Made by a program: the position numbers and the translations under genes. 18,433 nucleotides of DNA from assembly GCA_027339635.1 (NCBI GenBank), contig DAHWNZ010000054.1, positions 1-18,433 on the forward strand. The letters are read 5' to 3'. The number at the start of each line of letters is the position of its first letter. The stretch's first letter is position 1. Positions 6,643-14,159 of this stretch are shown in pieces. Source of the DNA: AG-12 sp027339635. Lineage in GTDB: Bacteria; Chloroflexota; Dormibacteria; Aeolococcales; Bog-877. The notes beneath the pieces were generated by a model that worked only from the letters and a program-made list of their open reading frames with translations, was not told the origin of the DNA and did no database searches.

Positions 6643-8178
6643 GTGACTTGGGAGCGCGCGGTTCTGGTGATCCTCGATGGCTTCGGCTGCGCGCCGGAGG
6701 GCCCCGGGAACGCCATCAGGGTCGCCGGCACCCCGAACTTGGACCGTCTTATGGAGAGCTTTCCTCACACCCTCCTGGACGCCAGCGGCATGGCCGTGGG
6801 GCTTCCCCGGGGACAGCAGGGCAACTCCGAGGTCGGCCATCTCACGATTGGGTCCGGCCGGGTGGTGCTGCAGGACCTGACCCGCATCTCGGCGGCCATC
6901 GAGGACCAGTCATTCTTCGACAATCCGGTCCTCCTCGAGGCCATGAGGCAGGTCCTCTCCCGTGGCTCCAACCTCCACATCCTGGGGCTGGTGTCACCGG
7001 GCGGCGTCCACAGCCACCAGGACCATCTGGTGGCTGTGTGCGAGCTGGCCCGGCGCCAAGGCTTGACTTCCGTCAAGGTGCACGCCTTCACCGACGGTCG
7101 CGACACCCCGCCCGAGTCGGGGGCCGGGTTCTTGGAGGCACTCGAGCGGGATCTCCGGAAGGTGGGGGTGGGGGAGATAGCCTCCGTGAGCGGGCGCTAC
7201 TACGCCATGGATCGCGACCAGCGCTGGGACCGCCTGGAACGGGCCTATTTGACCCTCACCGGCCACGGGGAGAGAACCTTCGGCAGCGCGGTCGACTATG
7301 TGCGCCGCTGCTACGCCGAGGGCACTACCGATGAGTTCATCGAACCTGCGGCGATAGTGGCGCCCGGTTCGGCGCAGACCGGGATCCGGGCCGGCGATGT
7401 GGTGATCCACTGCAACTTTAGGCCTGACCGGGCCAGAGAGATGTGCCATGCCCTGCTCGACCGGGAATTCGCCCCCTTCGAGCGCGACCCACTCCCACAG
7501 AATTTGGATCTTGTCACCTTCACCAACTTCGACGACACCCTCGACGTCCCGGTCGCATTTCCCAAGCCGCTGGTGCGCGACACCCTGGGGGATGTCGTTT
7601 CCGCGTCGGGTTTGGCCCAGTTCCACCTCGCGGAGACCGAGAAATACGCCCACGTTACCTACTTCATAAACGGCGGCAGAGAGGAGGCGCTGGTGGGCGA
7701 GGAGCGGCTGCTGGTCCCCTCCTCCAAGGTGGCCACGTACGACCTGCAGCCCGAGATGTCGGCTCCCGCGATCACGGCAGCCCTGGTGGACCACATTCGC
7801 AAGCGGACCGCATCCCTGGTGGTGGTGAACTACGCCAACGCCGACATGGTCGGCCACACGGGCAATCTGAAGGCTACGATCACGGCGGTCGAATGCCTGG
7901 ATCGGTGCCTGGCCCAGGTAGTACCGGCCGCCCAGGAGTCCGGCTACGTGGTCGTGATCACCGCCGACCACGGCAACGCCGAGCAGATGCTCGCCGCTGA
8001 CGGGGTGACCCCGATGACATCGCACACCACCAACCAGGTGCCCCTGATCGTCACCGACGACAGAGCTCGTCTCAGCTCCCCGGGCGGCCTGCGGGATGTC
8101 GCCCCAACGGTCCTCAACCTTCTGGGCATCCCGCGGCCCGATGACATGACCGGTTCCTCCCTACTGAGCGAGGCCTAG
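6643..8178 (+). CDS. gpmI: 2,3-bisphosphoglycerate-independent phosphoglycerate mutase
   Basis: The enzyme interconverts 3- and 2-phosphoglycerate through a phosphoserine intermediate and two metal ions. At 511 aa it matches the GpmI family (about 510). Asp12 lies in LVILDGFG. The nucleophile Ser62 lies in QGNSEVGHLTIGSGR, at the family-typical position. HSHQDHL, HAFTDGRDTPP, GRYYAMDRDQRWDR, FRPDRARE, NYANADMVGHTGN and TADHGNAEQM supply the phosphate-site and metal-site residues. The start is GTG, with AGAGGG about 9 nt upstream. It sits 103 bp after tpiA, extending lower glycolysis in the order gap-pgk-tpiA-gpmI, as in Firmicutes, though eno is absent. Its TAG stop touches the der start. Confidence 0.97.
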   Translation: MTWERAVLVILDGFGCAPEGPGNAIRVAGTPNLDRLMESFPHTLLDASGMAVGLPRGQQGNSEVGHLTIGSGRVVLQDLTRISAAIEDQSFFDNPVLLEAMRQVLSRGSNLHILGLVSPGGVHSHQDHLVAVCELARRQGLTSVKVHAFTDGRDTPPESGAGFLEALERDLRKVGVGEIASVSGRYYAMDRDQRWDRLERAYLTLTGHGERTFGSAVDYVRRCYAEGTTDEFIEPAAIVAPGSAQTGIRAGDVVIHCNFRPDRAREMCHALLDREFAPFERDPLPQNLDLVTFTNFDDTLDVPVAFPKPLVRDTLGDVVSASGLAQFHLAETEKYAHVTYFINGGREEALVGEERLLVPSSKVATYDLQPEMSAPAITAALVDHIRKRTASLVVVNYANADMVGHTGNLKATITAVECLDRCLAQVVPAAQESGYVVVITADHGNAEQMLAADGVTPMTSHTTNQVPLIVTDDRARLSSPGGLRDVAPTVLNLLGIPRPDDMTGSSLLSEA

Positions 8179-9603
8179 GTGCCCCAGGGCCGAGTGAGAG
8201 CTGTGGGCCGGAGCCGGAGGAGGGTTCGCTATGGCGACGACCCCGAGCAGGCAACCCCAGTCGGGGTGGTCGCCCTCGTGGGGCGGCCAAATGTGGGCAA
8301 GTCGACCCTCTTCAACCGGCTGATAGGAGAGCGGCGCGCGATCGTCTCCGAACAGCCCGGGCTCACCAGGGACCGGATCTACGGCACGGTGGAGTGGCGG
8401 GGAGCGGCCTTCACGGTGGTGGACACGGCAGGCCTGGACCGGGTGAGCCGCGACGGGGATGAGGGGGACCTGCCGGCGAACACCCAGGCCCAGGCGAGAC
8501 TGGCCCTCTCCCAGGCCGACATCATCTGCCTGGTGCTCGACTCCCGCGCGGGCGTGACAGCGGCGGACCTGGAGGTCGTAGACCTCCTGCGCCGCGCCCG
8601 TCAGCCGGTGGTCCTTGTCGCCAACAAGAGTGAAGGTCGAGACGACAGGCGTCTCACCCACGAGTTCCTGCACCTGGGGCTGGGCGAGCCGGTGGAGATA
8701 AGCGCCCTGTCGGGATCTGGTACCGGGGACCTGCTCGATCGAATCGTCACCAGGATGGCGGAGGTCGCCCCTGGCTCCGGGCCCAAGCCTCCGAGCGGCG
8801 AATCGCTCTTGCGGTGTGCCATCGTGGGGCGACCCAACGTGGGCAAGTCATCCATCCTCAACGCGGTTCTCGGAGACAACCGTTCGCTGGTCAGCACGGT
8901 CTCGGGCACCACCCGCGATCCGGTCGACACCCTGATCACAACCCCCGAGGCGGAGATTCTGCTGGTGGACACGGCGGGCATGAAGCGGCCAAGCGCGACC
9001 AAGGACGCCGACTTCTACAGCCTTCTGCGGGCCCTGCGAGTGGTCGAACGGGCCGACGTGGCGGTCCTGGTGGTCGACGCCACCGCGCCGCTGCGGGCTC
9101 AGGACCGGCACATCGCCGGCCGCGCCAGAGAGGCAGGCGCCGCCACCCTCATAGCCGTCAACAAGTGGGACCTGCTCGACTCCGACGCCCGCCAGGACAG
9201 ATCGCTGCTGCGGGAGCTGCGCTCCGCCTACGACTTCGCCCCGGGGACCCCGATCCTGTTCACCAGCGCCACCACCGGGAGGGGAATGGGGCGCCTGCTG
9301 CCCGCGGTAGTAGCCCTGGGCAAGGCGCGCGAGGTGCGCATCCCGACCCCCGTGCTCAATCAGTTTCTACGGGAGTCCCTGATACGCCGGCCGCCGCCCA
9401 GTGGGCGCCAGGGGAGACGTCTGCATCTCTACTACGCGGTGCAGGCCCGCAGCAGGGTGCCCACCTTCGCCCTGTTCGTCAACGACCCGGACCTCCTGCA
9501 CTTCAGCTACGCGCGCTACCTGGAGAATCAAATACGAGATCGCTTCGGTTTCGCAGGTGTTCCCATCCGCCTTCGCGCCCGCAAGTCCGAGCCAGGCAGC
9601 TGA
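8179..9603 (+). CDS. der: Der (EngA), double-domain ribosome-assembly GTPase
   Basis: Der is an essential GTPase with two tandem G domains and a KH-like C-terminal domain, acting in 50S subunit assembly. The 474-residue product has G1 motifs GRPNVGKS at about residues 35 and 217, G3 motifs DTAGL and DTAGM, and a second-domain G4 motif VNKWDL. The first-domain G4 reads ANKSE, with Glu in place of the usual Asp. The C-terminal part (NQFLRESL, PTFALFVNDPDLLHFSYARYLENQIR) is typical of the KH-like domain. The assigned GTG follows the gpmI stop with no gap. It gives an N-terminal extension of about 28 residues before the G domain, so a later start is possible. The cmk gene, often next to der in actinobacteria, is absent. 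Confidence 0.95.
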   Translation: MPQGRVRAVGRSRRRVRYGDDPEQATPVGVVALVGRPNVGKSTLFNRLIGERRAIVSEQPGLTRDRIYGTVEWRGAAFTVVDTAGLDRVSRDGDEGDLPANTQAQARLALSQADIICLVLDSRAGVTAADLEVVDLLRRARQPVVLVANKSEGRDDRRLTHEFLHLGLGEPVEISALSGSGTGDLLDRIVTRMAEVAPGSGPKPPSGESLLRCAIVGRPNVGKSSILNAVLGDNRSLVSTVSGTTRDPVDTLITTPEAEILLVDTAGMKRPSATKDADFYSLLRALRVVERADVAVLVVDATAPLRAQDRHIAGRAREAGAATLIAVNKWDLLDSDARQDRSLLRELRSAYDFAPGTPILFTSATTGRGMGRLLPAVVALGKAREVRIPTPVLNQFLRESLIRRPPPSGRQGRRLHLYYAVQARSRVPTFALFVNDPDLLHFSYARYLENQIRDRFGFAGVPIRLRARKSEPGS

Positions 9604-9652
9604 GGCGCCCACCACCACCGAGCGGGGTCTGGCGGGAATGGCCGAGCTGTGC

Positions 9653-9658
9653 TATTTT
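9653..9658 (+). promoter_or_regulatory. -10-like TATTTT exactly 6 nt before the lipoprotein ATG
   Basis: TATTTT fits the TANNNT core of a -10 element and ends 6 nt before ATG 9665. Transcription would therefore start at or next to the start codon, as in the leaderless mRNAs common in actinobacteria. There is no Shine-Dalgarno before this ATG, which agrees. I see no good -35. Confidence 0.4.
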
Positions 9659-9664
9659 GCCCGC

Positions 9665-10183
9665 ATGCCTTGGGTTGGGCGGTGGCCCGCCGCGGGCCTG
9701 TGGATCGCGCTGGCCCTTTCCGTGGGGGTCGCGCTTGGGGTGAGTGGGTGCGCCGGTGCGGCAGGCTCCGGGGGCTCAGAACTGGCAACGTCCAATTCGC
9801 CTTCCGCAGCACCTCCGACCACGGCCAGCGGCGGCCGAACGCCTTCGCCCACTACCCCCCAGAGGACCGCCACAACCCCAGATCCCGCGGTCGGAAGTGG
9901 GGTCACCATCGCCGTGGGCCAGAGCGACAACGGTCGGTCCATAACGGTCCTGGCCGGCGACACCGTGGTCCTGACCCTGCCCAACCCCTCAACCCGCGAA
10001 CTGGCCCAGGAGATCGTCACGGACTCCAATGAGGCCGTGCTGCGTCAGCTCAAGATGGACGTGGCCCTGCCGCAGATCGGAGATTTGGTCAATGCCCGAT
10101 TCCAGGCGATGGAACCGGGCACCGCCGTGTTGACGACGGAAGGAGAGTCCCCGTTCACGGTTCACATCGTGGTCGCGAACTGA
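9665..10183 (+). CDS. Secreted lipoprotein with a chagasin-like C-terminal domain
   Basis: The 172-aa product starts with a signal peptide: charged MPWVGRW, then a hydrophobic core, then the lipobox VSGC with Cys29 as the lipidation site. Residues ~30-75 are a linker rich in Ser, Thr, Pro and Gly, typical of surface lipoproteins. The last ~95 residues look like a small beta-sandwich. VLAGDTVVLTLPNP, FQAMEPGTAVLTT and FTVHIVVAN resemble the strand pattern of chagasin-type (I42) cysteine protease inhibitors, but the family's NPTTGY loop reads NPSTRE here, so that assignment is tentative. It is a single gene 61 bp after der, probably with its own leaderless promoter. Frame and export signals are secure; function is not. 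Confidence 0.75.
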   Translation: MPWVGRWPAAGLWIALALSVGVALGVSGCAGAAGSGGSELATSNSPSAAPPTTASGGRTPSPTTPQRTATTPDPAVGSGVTIAVGQSDNGRSITVLAGDTVVLTLPNPSTRELAQEIVTDSNEAVLRQLKMDVALPQIGDLVNARFQAMEPGTAVLTTEGESPFTVHIVVAN

Positions 10184-10368
10184 ACACCTCAGCGCCCTTG
10201 GTCCTGTGCCCGACCAGAGGAGCATCCACCCCGCCGGAGCAGGGGGCTGCATCTCCGATGCGGTCACAAATACACATTGCGGTGGGCCCCCAGAAGGGGT
10301 AGCCAGATCGCCCCGGCAGCGCCGGTGGAATCAGCCGGCCCAGCCCTGCGCAGTCCCAGAGTTGCGGA

Positions 10369-10396
10369 TGGACGCTCGACCGGGCGCCACTATACT
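10369..10396 (+). promoter_or_regulatory. Promoter of a leaderless SDR/epimerase transcript
   Basis: The -10 box TATACT is at 10391-10396 and ends 6 nt before ATG 10403. A -35-like TGGACG at 10369-10374 (four of six matches to TTGACA) stands 16 bp upstream. With this geometry transcription begins at the start codon. There is no Shine-Dalgarno, consistent with a leaderless message. Confidence 0.55.
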
Positions 10397-10402
10397 CAGC
10401 CC

Positions 10403-11419
10403 ATGCGGATGCTCGTGATTGGCGGCACGCAGTTCGTCGGCCGCCACATCGTCGAGGCCGCGATTGCGGCGGGTGACCAGGTGACGCTGTTTAATCGTGG
10501 GCGCACCAATAACGGCCTGTTTCCCGAGGCGGAACATCGGCTGGGCGATCGCGACCACGACCTGTCCGCCCTGGAGACCGGCGAGTGGGACGCTACCGTC
10601 GACTGCTCCGCGTACTTCCCGCGCCAGGTGACGAGACTGGCGTCCACCCTGGGAGGCCGGGGCGGAGCGTACGTGCACATATCCTCAACTTCCGCCTACC
10701 GGGAGGACGTGACGCCGGGCTTCTCGGAGGACGCCGCGCTGCGCACAATGGCGGATCCGGATACCCACGAGTTGAACGGCGAGACGTACGGAGCGCTGAA
10801 GGCGCTCTGCGAGCTGGCAGCTCACCGGGCGTTCGGAGGTGGCGCGGTCGCCGGGGGACCATCGGGCGAAGCAGGCGTGCCCGTATGCGTGGTACGTCCC
10901 ACCTACGTGGTCGGCCCCTGGGATCACACCGGACGATTCACCTGGTGGGTTGAGCGGGTCGCCCGTGGCGGTCGGATCCTGGCGCCAGGACCGGCAGGTA
11001 ATCCGTTTCAGATCATCGACGCTCGCGACCTAGCCGAGTTCGTGGTGCTCTTGAGCCATCGGGCCACGAGGGGAAACTTTCACGCCTGCTGGCCGGTCCC
11101 CCCGTTCTCCTTCGGCGACTTCCTTGATCTCCTGCTTGAAGTGGTCGGCCCGCCAGATGCAGAGCTCGTATGGGTGAATCCCGCTCCACTCATCGCAGCT
11201 GGGCTGACCAGCGGTGAGCTGCCGCTGTGGGAAGGGGAGGGGCCCGGGTTGAATGTTGGGACCGCCGACCCGACAAGAGCGCTGGACGCAGGCTTGACTC
11301 CGCGCCCTCTCGCCGAGACCGTGCTTCAGACCCACCAGCACGAACTCGCTCATCGGAGGCAGCTCCCGGTGGGACTGAATCCTGACCGAGAGCGGGAGTT
11401 GCTCCGAGAGTTGGCCTGA
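10403..11419 (+). CDS. Atypical short-chain dehydrogenase / NAD-dependent epimerase family protein
   Basis: The 338-aa cytoplasmic protein begins with a Rossmann nucleotide-binding motif, MLVIGGTQFVGRHIVE (GGTxFxGR, the atypical-SDR form), followed by FNRG. The active-site region has SSTSAYRE and YGALKALCE, supplying the Tyr-x3-Lys pair (YGALK). VVRPTYVVGPWD and FQIIDARDLAEFVV are further epimerase/isomerase-type motifs. The fold and cofactor use are clear, but the substrate is not: relatives include NDP-sugar epimerases and mRNA-binding CSP41-like reductases. ATG 10403 was chosen because it starts the Rossmann motif and lies 6 nt after a strong -10 box. It appears to be a single-gene transcript; the next gene is 524 bp downstream. 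Confidence 0.88.
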   Translation: MRMLVIGGTQFVGRHIVEAAIAAGDQVTLFNRGRTNNGLFPEAEHRLGDRDHDLSALETGEWDATVDCSAYFPRQVTRLASTLGGRGGAYVHISSTSAYREDVTPGFSEDAALRTMADPDTHELNGETYGALKALCELAAHRAFGGGAVAGGPSGEAGVPVCVVRPTYVVGPWDHTGRFTWWVERVARGGRILAPGPAGNPFQIIDARDLAEFVVLLSHRATRGNFHACWPVPPFSFGDFLDLLLEVVGPPDAELVWVNPAPLIAAGLTSGELPLWEGEGPGLNVGTADPTRALDAGLTPRPLAETVLQTHQHELAHRRQLPVGLNPDRERELLRELA

Positions 11420-11943
11420 CTCACGGCGACCGGCGGAGCTCTCGCGGCCGGCGGGTCCGATGAGATCGCCGCGCACCGTCTGCGCCGCATGGGCCTCCTT
11501 GTCACCGCGGCGCACTCCGACGGGGGGAAGGGCCGACCTCAGACCGTCCGAGCCGCGGTTCGCGACCGATGACGGTGGTGTCCCTCAGACCGGCCGGAAG
11601 CGCTCCCGGGGAGTCACAGCAGGAATGGCCAACCGGCAAACTCCCGGGACACCCTTAAGGTGCTCTTCGGCTGTGACGCTTTTGGGTTCCCCGCGTCCGT
11701 CTGCTGGGGATTTTCGAGGCCTTCCACGATCATCCGATCGGAGTTTGTACCGGCTGGGGCTGGCCGGGTAGAGCAGCGCGGTTCCTGGGACCACCGCCAG
11801 TGCGGGCGGGTCGATGTTCTCCCCGCGGACGCCGGTCCCCGAGCCGAACTGAGGCTATCGCGCGGCTCCACTGGGAGCGGGCTCGACCGCTCCCCTATGT
11901 CCGGTCGGGTGCTGTGCTCCATCTTTGAGACGGAACCGATGAA
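11420..11943. other. 524-bp intergenic region upstream of the sigma factor gene
   Basis: No full gene is seen here. The frame after the epimerase stop stays open to about 11572. It reads as plausible protein (for example SDEIAAHRLRRMGLLVTAAH), but its only internal start is ATG 11479, giving about 30 codons. It may be a remnant of a lost 3' extension or a chance frame. The region also holds an imperfect palindrome GGAAGCGCTCCC (11596-11607) and a perfect hairpin (11873-11894), both made of GGGAGCG/CGCTCCC-like halves. GGAAC at 11933-11937 resembles an ECF -35 element, but no -10 at usual spacing follows. Confidence 0.5.
11873..11894 (+). repeat. Perfect 8-bp inverted repeat 50 bp before the ECF sigma gene
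   Basis: GGGAGCGG and CCGCTCCC are perfectly complementary and separated by GCTCGA. No T-tract follows, so a terminator is unlikely. Its location just upstream of a sigma factor gene suggests a regulator-binding site or an RNA hairpin in the leader. The same GGGAGCG half-site recurs in a palindrome inside the gene. Confidence 0.4.
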
Positions 11944-12504
11944 TTGGACGTCATATCCCATGTGGGACAGGCGTTGGAGGCTCTGACGATCGACGATGTT
12001 GACCTCGCCCGGGGAGGCGACGGCGCCGCCAAGGCCAGACTCCTGGAGCCGCTCCTTGACCCCGGATACCGATTGGCCCTGGCCATCCTGCGACGCCGCG
12101 AAGCGGCTGAAGACGCACTCCAGGACGCCTGCTTCCTGGCGCTGCGAGGGCTGACGGGATTTCGCGGCGATGCGGCTGGGATCAGACCATGGTTTCTGAC
12201 CATTGTGGCCAACCAATGCCGCTCCCAGCGGCGCCGCCACTTCTTCTCCTGGCTTCCTCTGCCGGACTCTCTGTCGGGACCCGACTTCGCCGGCGGAGTT
12301 GCGGATAGGCATGACCTGGGCAAAGCTCTGCGAACTTTGAGCGCTGACCACCAGCTGATCCTTGCCCTGTTCTACTACCTCGACTTACCCCTGGCCGAGG
12401 TTGCGGCGGTCCTGGGGCTCAAGGAGGCGGGAGCGCGCTCCCGCCTCTACAGGGCGGTCGGTGAACTGCGCCGACTGCTGAAGGAACCGGAGGTGACGGA
12501 ATGA
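11944..12504 (+). CDS. ECF-type (sigma-70 family) RNA polymerase sigma factor
   Basis: The product is up to 186 aa. Sigma region 2 spans about residues 28-98, with EDALQDACFLAL as the core-binding region 2.2 and FRGDAAGIRPWFLTIVANQC as regions 2.3-2.4. Region 4 spans about 125-180, with LSADHQLILALFYYLDLPLAEVAAVLG followed by a recognition helix including ARSRLYRAVGELRRLL. There is no region 1.1 or 3, as expected for ECF factors. Region 2.2 is somewhat divergent from the usual EDxxQDxFxxxW. The start is uncertain: in-frame TTG 11944, GTG 11962 and TTG 11974 are all possible, the last with AGG close upstream. Its TGA overlaps the next gene's ATG, so a cognate regulator is probably encoded there. 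Promoters it reads are unknown. Confidence 0.87.
   Translation: MDVISHVGQALEALTIDDVDLARGGDGAAKARLLEPLLDPGYRLALAILRRREAAEDALQDACFLALRGLTGFRGDAAGIRPWFLTIVANQCRSQRRRHFFSWLPLPDSLSGPDFAGGVADRHDLGKALRTLSADHQLILALFYYLDLPLAEVAAVLGLKEAGARSRLYRAVGELRRLLKEPEVTE
12424..12447. repeat. 24-bp perfect palindrome inside the sigma factor gene
   Basis: GAGGCGGGAGCG at 12424-12435 is followed directly by its exact reverse complement. It lies in the codons for the region 4 recognition helix. It contains GGGAGCG/CGCTCCC, the same half-sites as the hairpin upstream of the gene. It may be a coincidence of Ala/Arg/Ser-rich codons in GC-rich DNA, or an intragenic binding site or mRNA hairpin. Confidence 0.45.
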
Positions 12505-13568
12505 GGCGACCGATGGAGGTGAGAATTAAGGAGGCCTTCGCCAGCTCTTACGAGCCGCCTGGGGATGACCTGCGGCAGATGTTGGCACGCCCCGCCCCTT
12601 CCCCCAGGCACCAACGCCGGCGACTGGCCCGACTCGGGGCCTTCGCGCTGGTGGCAGTTCTTGTGGCCGTGGCGATAAGTGCGCCGCGGGCGCTGAGGTC
12701 AGCCCCGACGTCCGCTCCGTCCAGATCCTTTCCGCAGGTGTACCCAGACTACGGCTACCTGGTGGTCGCCACCAAGCAGGACCTAAGCGGCAAAGGTGGC
12801 AAGTTCTACCTGGGCTCGGTGCCGTCGGATCGTTCCTACGGGGTCACGCTGCAGACCTCTTGCGCCTCCCGGCAACTGACGCCCTTTACCAAGACATTGG
12901 CTGGGGGGCAACGGGTCCACGACCTCGTCGCCGGCGTCGAGGGCTCAAGTGGCCCGCTAGCTATCTTCGTGACCACCTCCGCGCCACGGGACCGCCCCTG
13001 CTCCGCCAATGACCTGGGGGGCGGGTCCAGTCTGGTCCCGGCTGAGACTGGATCGGGGGTCCACCGACTCAACCTCTACGTCCTCGCAGCCAAGGGCATC
13101 GCCTGGCGTGTGACGATTGAGGTATACGGGAGACTGGGGAGCCCGCCGCATCTGCCAGCCACCCTTGGTGCATGCCCATCAGCCGGGCTGGGATGGGGCA
13201 CCATCGGACCACCGGGCGGCGCGGCAACGAAGCTCAGCCTGGCGCCATCCGGCTCCTATCCGCCGCACCGAGCGAGCTGCCAGCTGGTTCTGCCGGTGAG
13301 GCTCGGGCTGTTCTGGGCCGGAACCACAAGCCCGCTGCCTATCGCCGGCAACCCTGCTGAGGCGCAGTTATCCGGACCCTATGACGGCGGCCCAACTCCC
13401 TCAGAGAGCTGGATATGGACCAACTGGTGTGGCTCGCGACGGCCCGTGCAGGCGGTCTTCTTCGGACCACGAGGCGCCGTGCTCCTCGACCAGACCTCGG
13501 GCGTCAAGCTCCCCTCGTGCGAGGAGCATTCCCGACCCTCAACGCTGACCGTGCAAGGCCGGAGCTGA
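12501..13568 (+). CDS. Single-pass membrane protein paired with the sigma factor; putative noncanonical anti-sigma/sensor
   Basis: The 355-aa protein starts at ATG overlapping the sigma TGA (ATGA), so production of the two is coupled. Residues 1-43 are a short basic cytoplasmic segment, 46-62 a hydrophobic membrane helix, and 63-355 an extracytoplasmic region rich in Pro, Ser and Gly. All six cysteines (121, 167, 225, 260, 310, 340) lie outside the membrane, which suggests three disulfides in a stable sensor domain. The layout resembles membrane anti-sigma factors, but the cytoplasmic segment is short and has no HxxxCxxC zinc motif. I recognise no family in the outer domain. A role as an anti-sigma factor is inferred from the overlap and topology only. 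A secreted or envelope protein under the sigma's control is the alternative. Confidence 0.72.
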   Translation: MRRPMEVRIKEAFASSYEPPGDDLRQMLARPAPSPRHQRRRLARLGAFALVAVLVAVAISAPRALRSAPTSAPSRSFPQVYPDYGYLVVATKQDLSGKGGKFYLGSVPSDRSYGVTLQTSCASRQLTPFTKTLAGGQRVHDLVAGVEGSSGPLAIFVTTSAPRDRPCSANDLGGGSSLVPAETGSGVHRLNLYVLAAKGIAWRVTIEVYGRLGSPPHLPATLGACPSAGLGWGTIGPPGGAATKLSLAPSGSYPPHRASCQLVLPVRLGLFWAGTTSPLPIAGNPAEAQLSGPYDGGPTPSESWIWTNWCGSRRPVQAVFFGPRGAVLLDQTSGVKLPSCEEHSRPSTLTVQGRS

Positions 13569-13872
13569 CGACCCAGCCGGACGGCGGGCACGCTGCCGAA
13601 GGTAAGAAGTGCGGCACAATCTAGCACGCTCTTGGTCCGGGCCACCACGGGGCCAGAGCCCACGCAGATCGACCACTGGGCCGCCAACCTACTTGTGCCT
13701 GACCCCGCTACCCGGCTGGCTATGACTTTCGCCTCCATCTCCCCGGATCATCCCGTTGAAAATTAGGGAGAGGGGGTGGAGGTCTTGTCTGACTCGCCGG
13801 TAGCACAACTACCCTCGATTCCCCCGCCAACGACTCGAAACCGATGGCTTGGGGATCACGTCCTTGCAGCGG
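13569..13872. other. Gene-poor stretch after the membrane protein
   Basis: No gene can be supported. A frame from TTG 13632 to TAG 13764 reads MVRATTGPEPTQIDHWAANL and onward for 44 residues, with believable protein composition. It has no ribosome binding site or recognised family, and may be the tail of a lost gene. The stretch leads into a partial tRNA and decayed mobile-element sequence, so it is probably part of an integration scar. Confidence 0.35.
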
Positions 13873-13922
13873 TGGTCGGGGACACAGGACTCGAACCTGC
13901 GATCCCCAGTTGCCCAGACTGG
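13873..13922 (-). tRNA. 3' fragment of a tRNA-Pro(GGG)-like gene (no 5' half)
   Basis: Read on the - strand, the segment ends with CCA (13873-13875), discriminator A (13876) and an acceptor 3' strand GTCCCCG (13877-13883). It has a 17-nt T arm with loop TTCGAGT (13884-13900), a 5-nt variable loop, and an anticodon arm whose loop CTGGGCA contains GGG (13906-13922). The C72-partner rule and A73 fit tRNA-Pro. The D arm and 5' acceptor strand (expected CGGGGAC) are not found next to it. Position 37 is C, where tRNA-Pro(GGG) needs G. It is therefore a non-functional 3' half, of the kind left by integrative elements that recombine into tRNA genes. Confidence 0.6.
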
Positions 13923-14159
13923 GGACCTGGGATGGGCTTGATAATCGGCATGAGGTGGTCTCATCTGAGCCTCCAGTCTCACTAAGACGCGCTGCTAGAA
14001 CCCCAATCGTGCCGACGCTGACTGCAACCGTGGGTTGCGACAGCTCGCCGGAGTAGGGGAGGCCGAGGCCGCCGGATGAAGTTTCTGCAGGGGTACGCAA
14101 CTGGCCCCGGGGCACCAGGACGTGCAGGGTGAGGCTATCTGCCCGTTCCACTGCTGCAC

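Noticed and set aside
11933..11938. GGAACC as an autoregulatory ECF -35 element
   Set aside because: No -10-like CGTC/GTT lies at 15-18 nt; the nearest CGTC is only 11 nt away.
13720..14151. 143-codon frame on the - strand
   Set aside because: It covers the tRNA fragment and has no protein-like domain pattern; a chance frame in GC-rich DNA.
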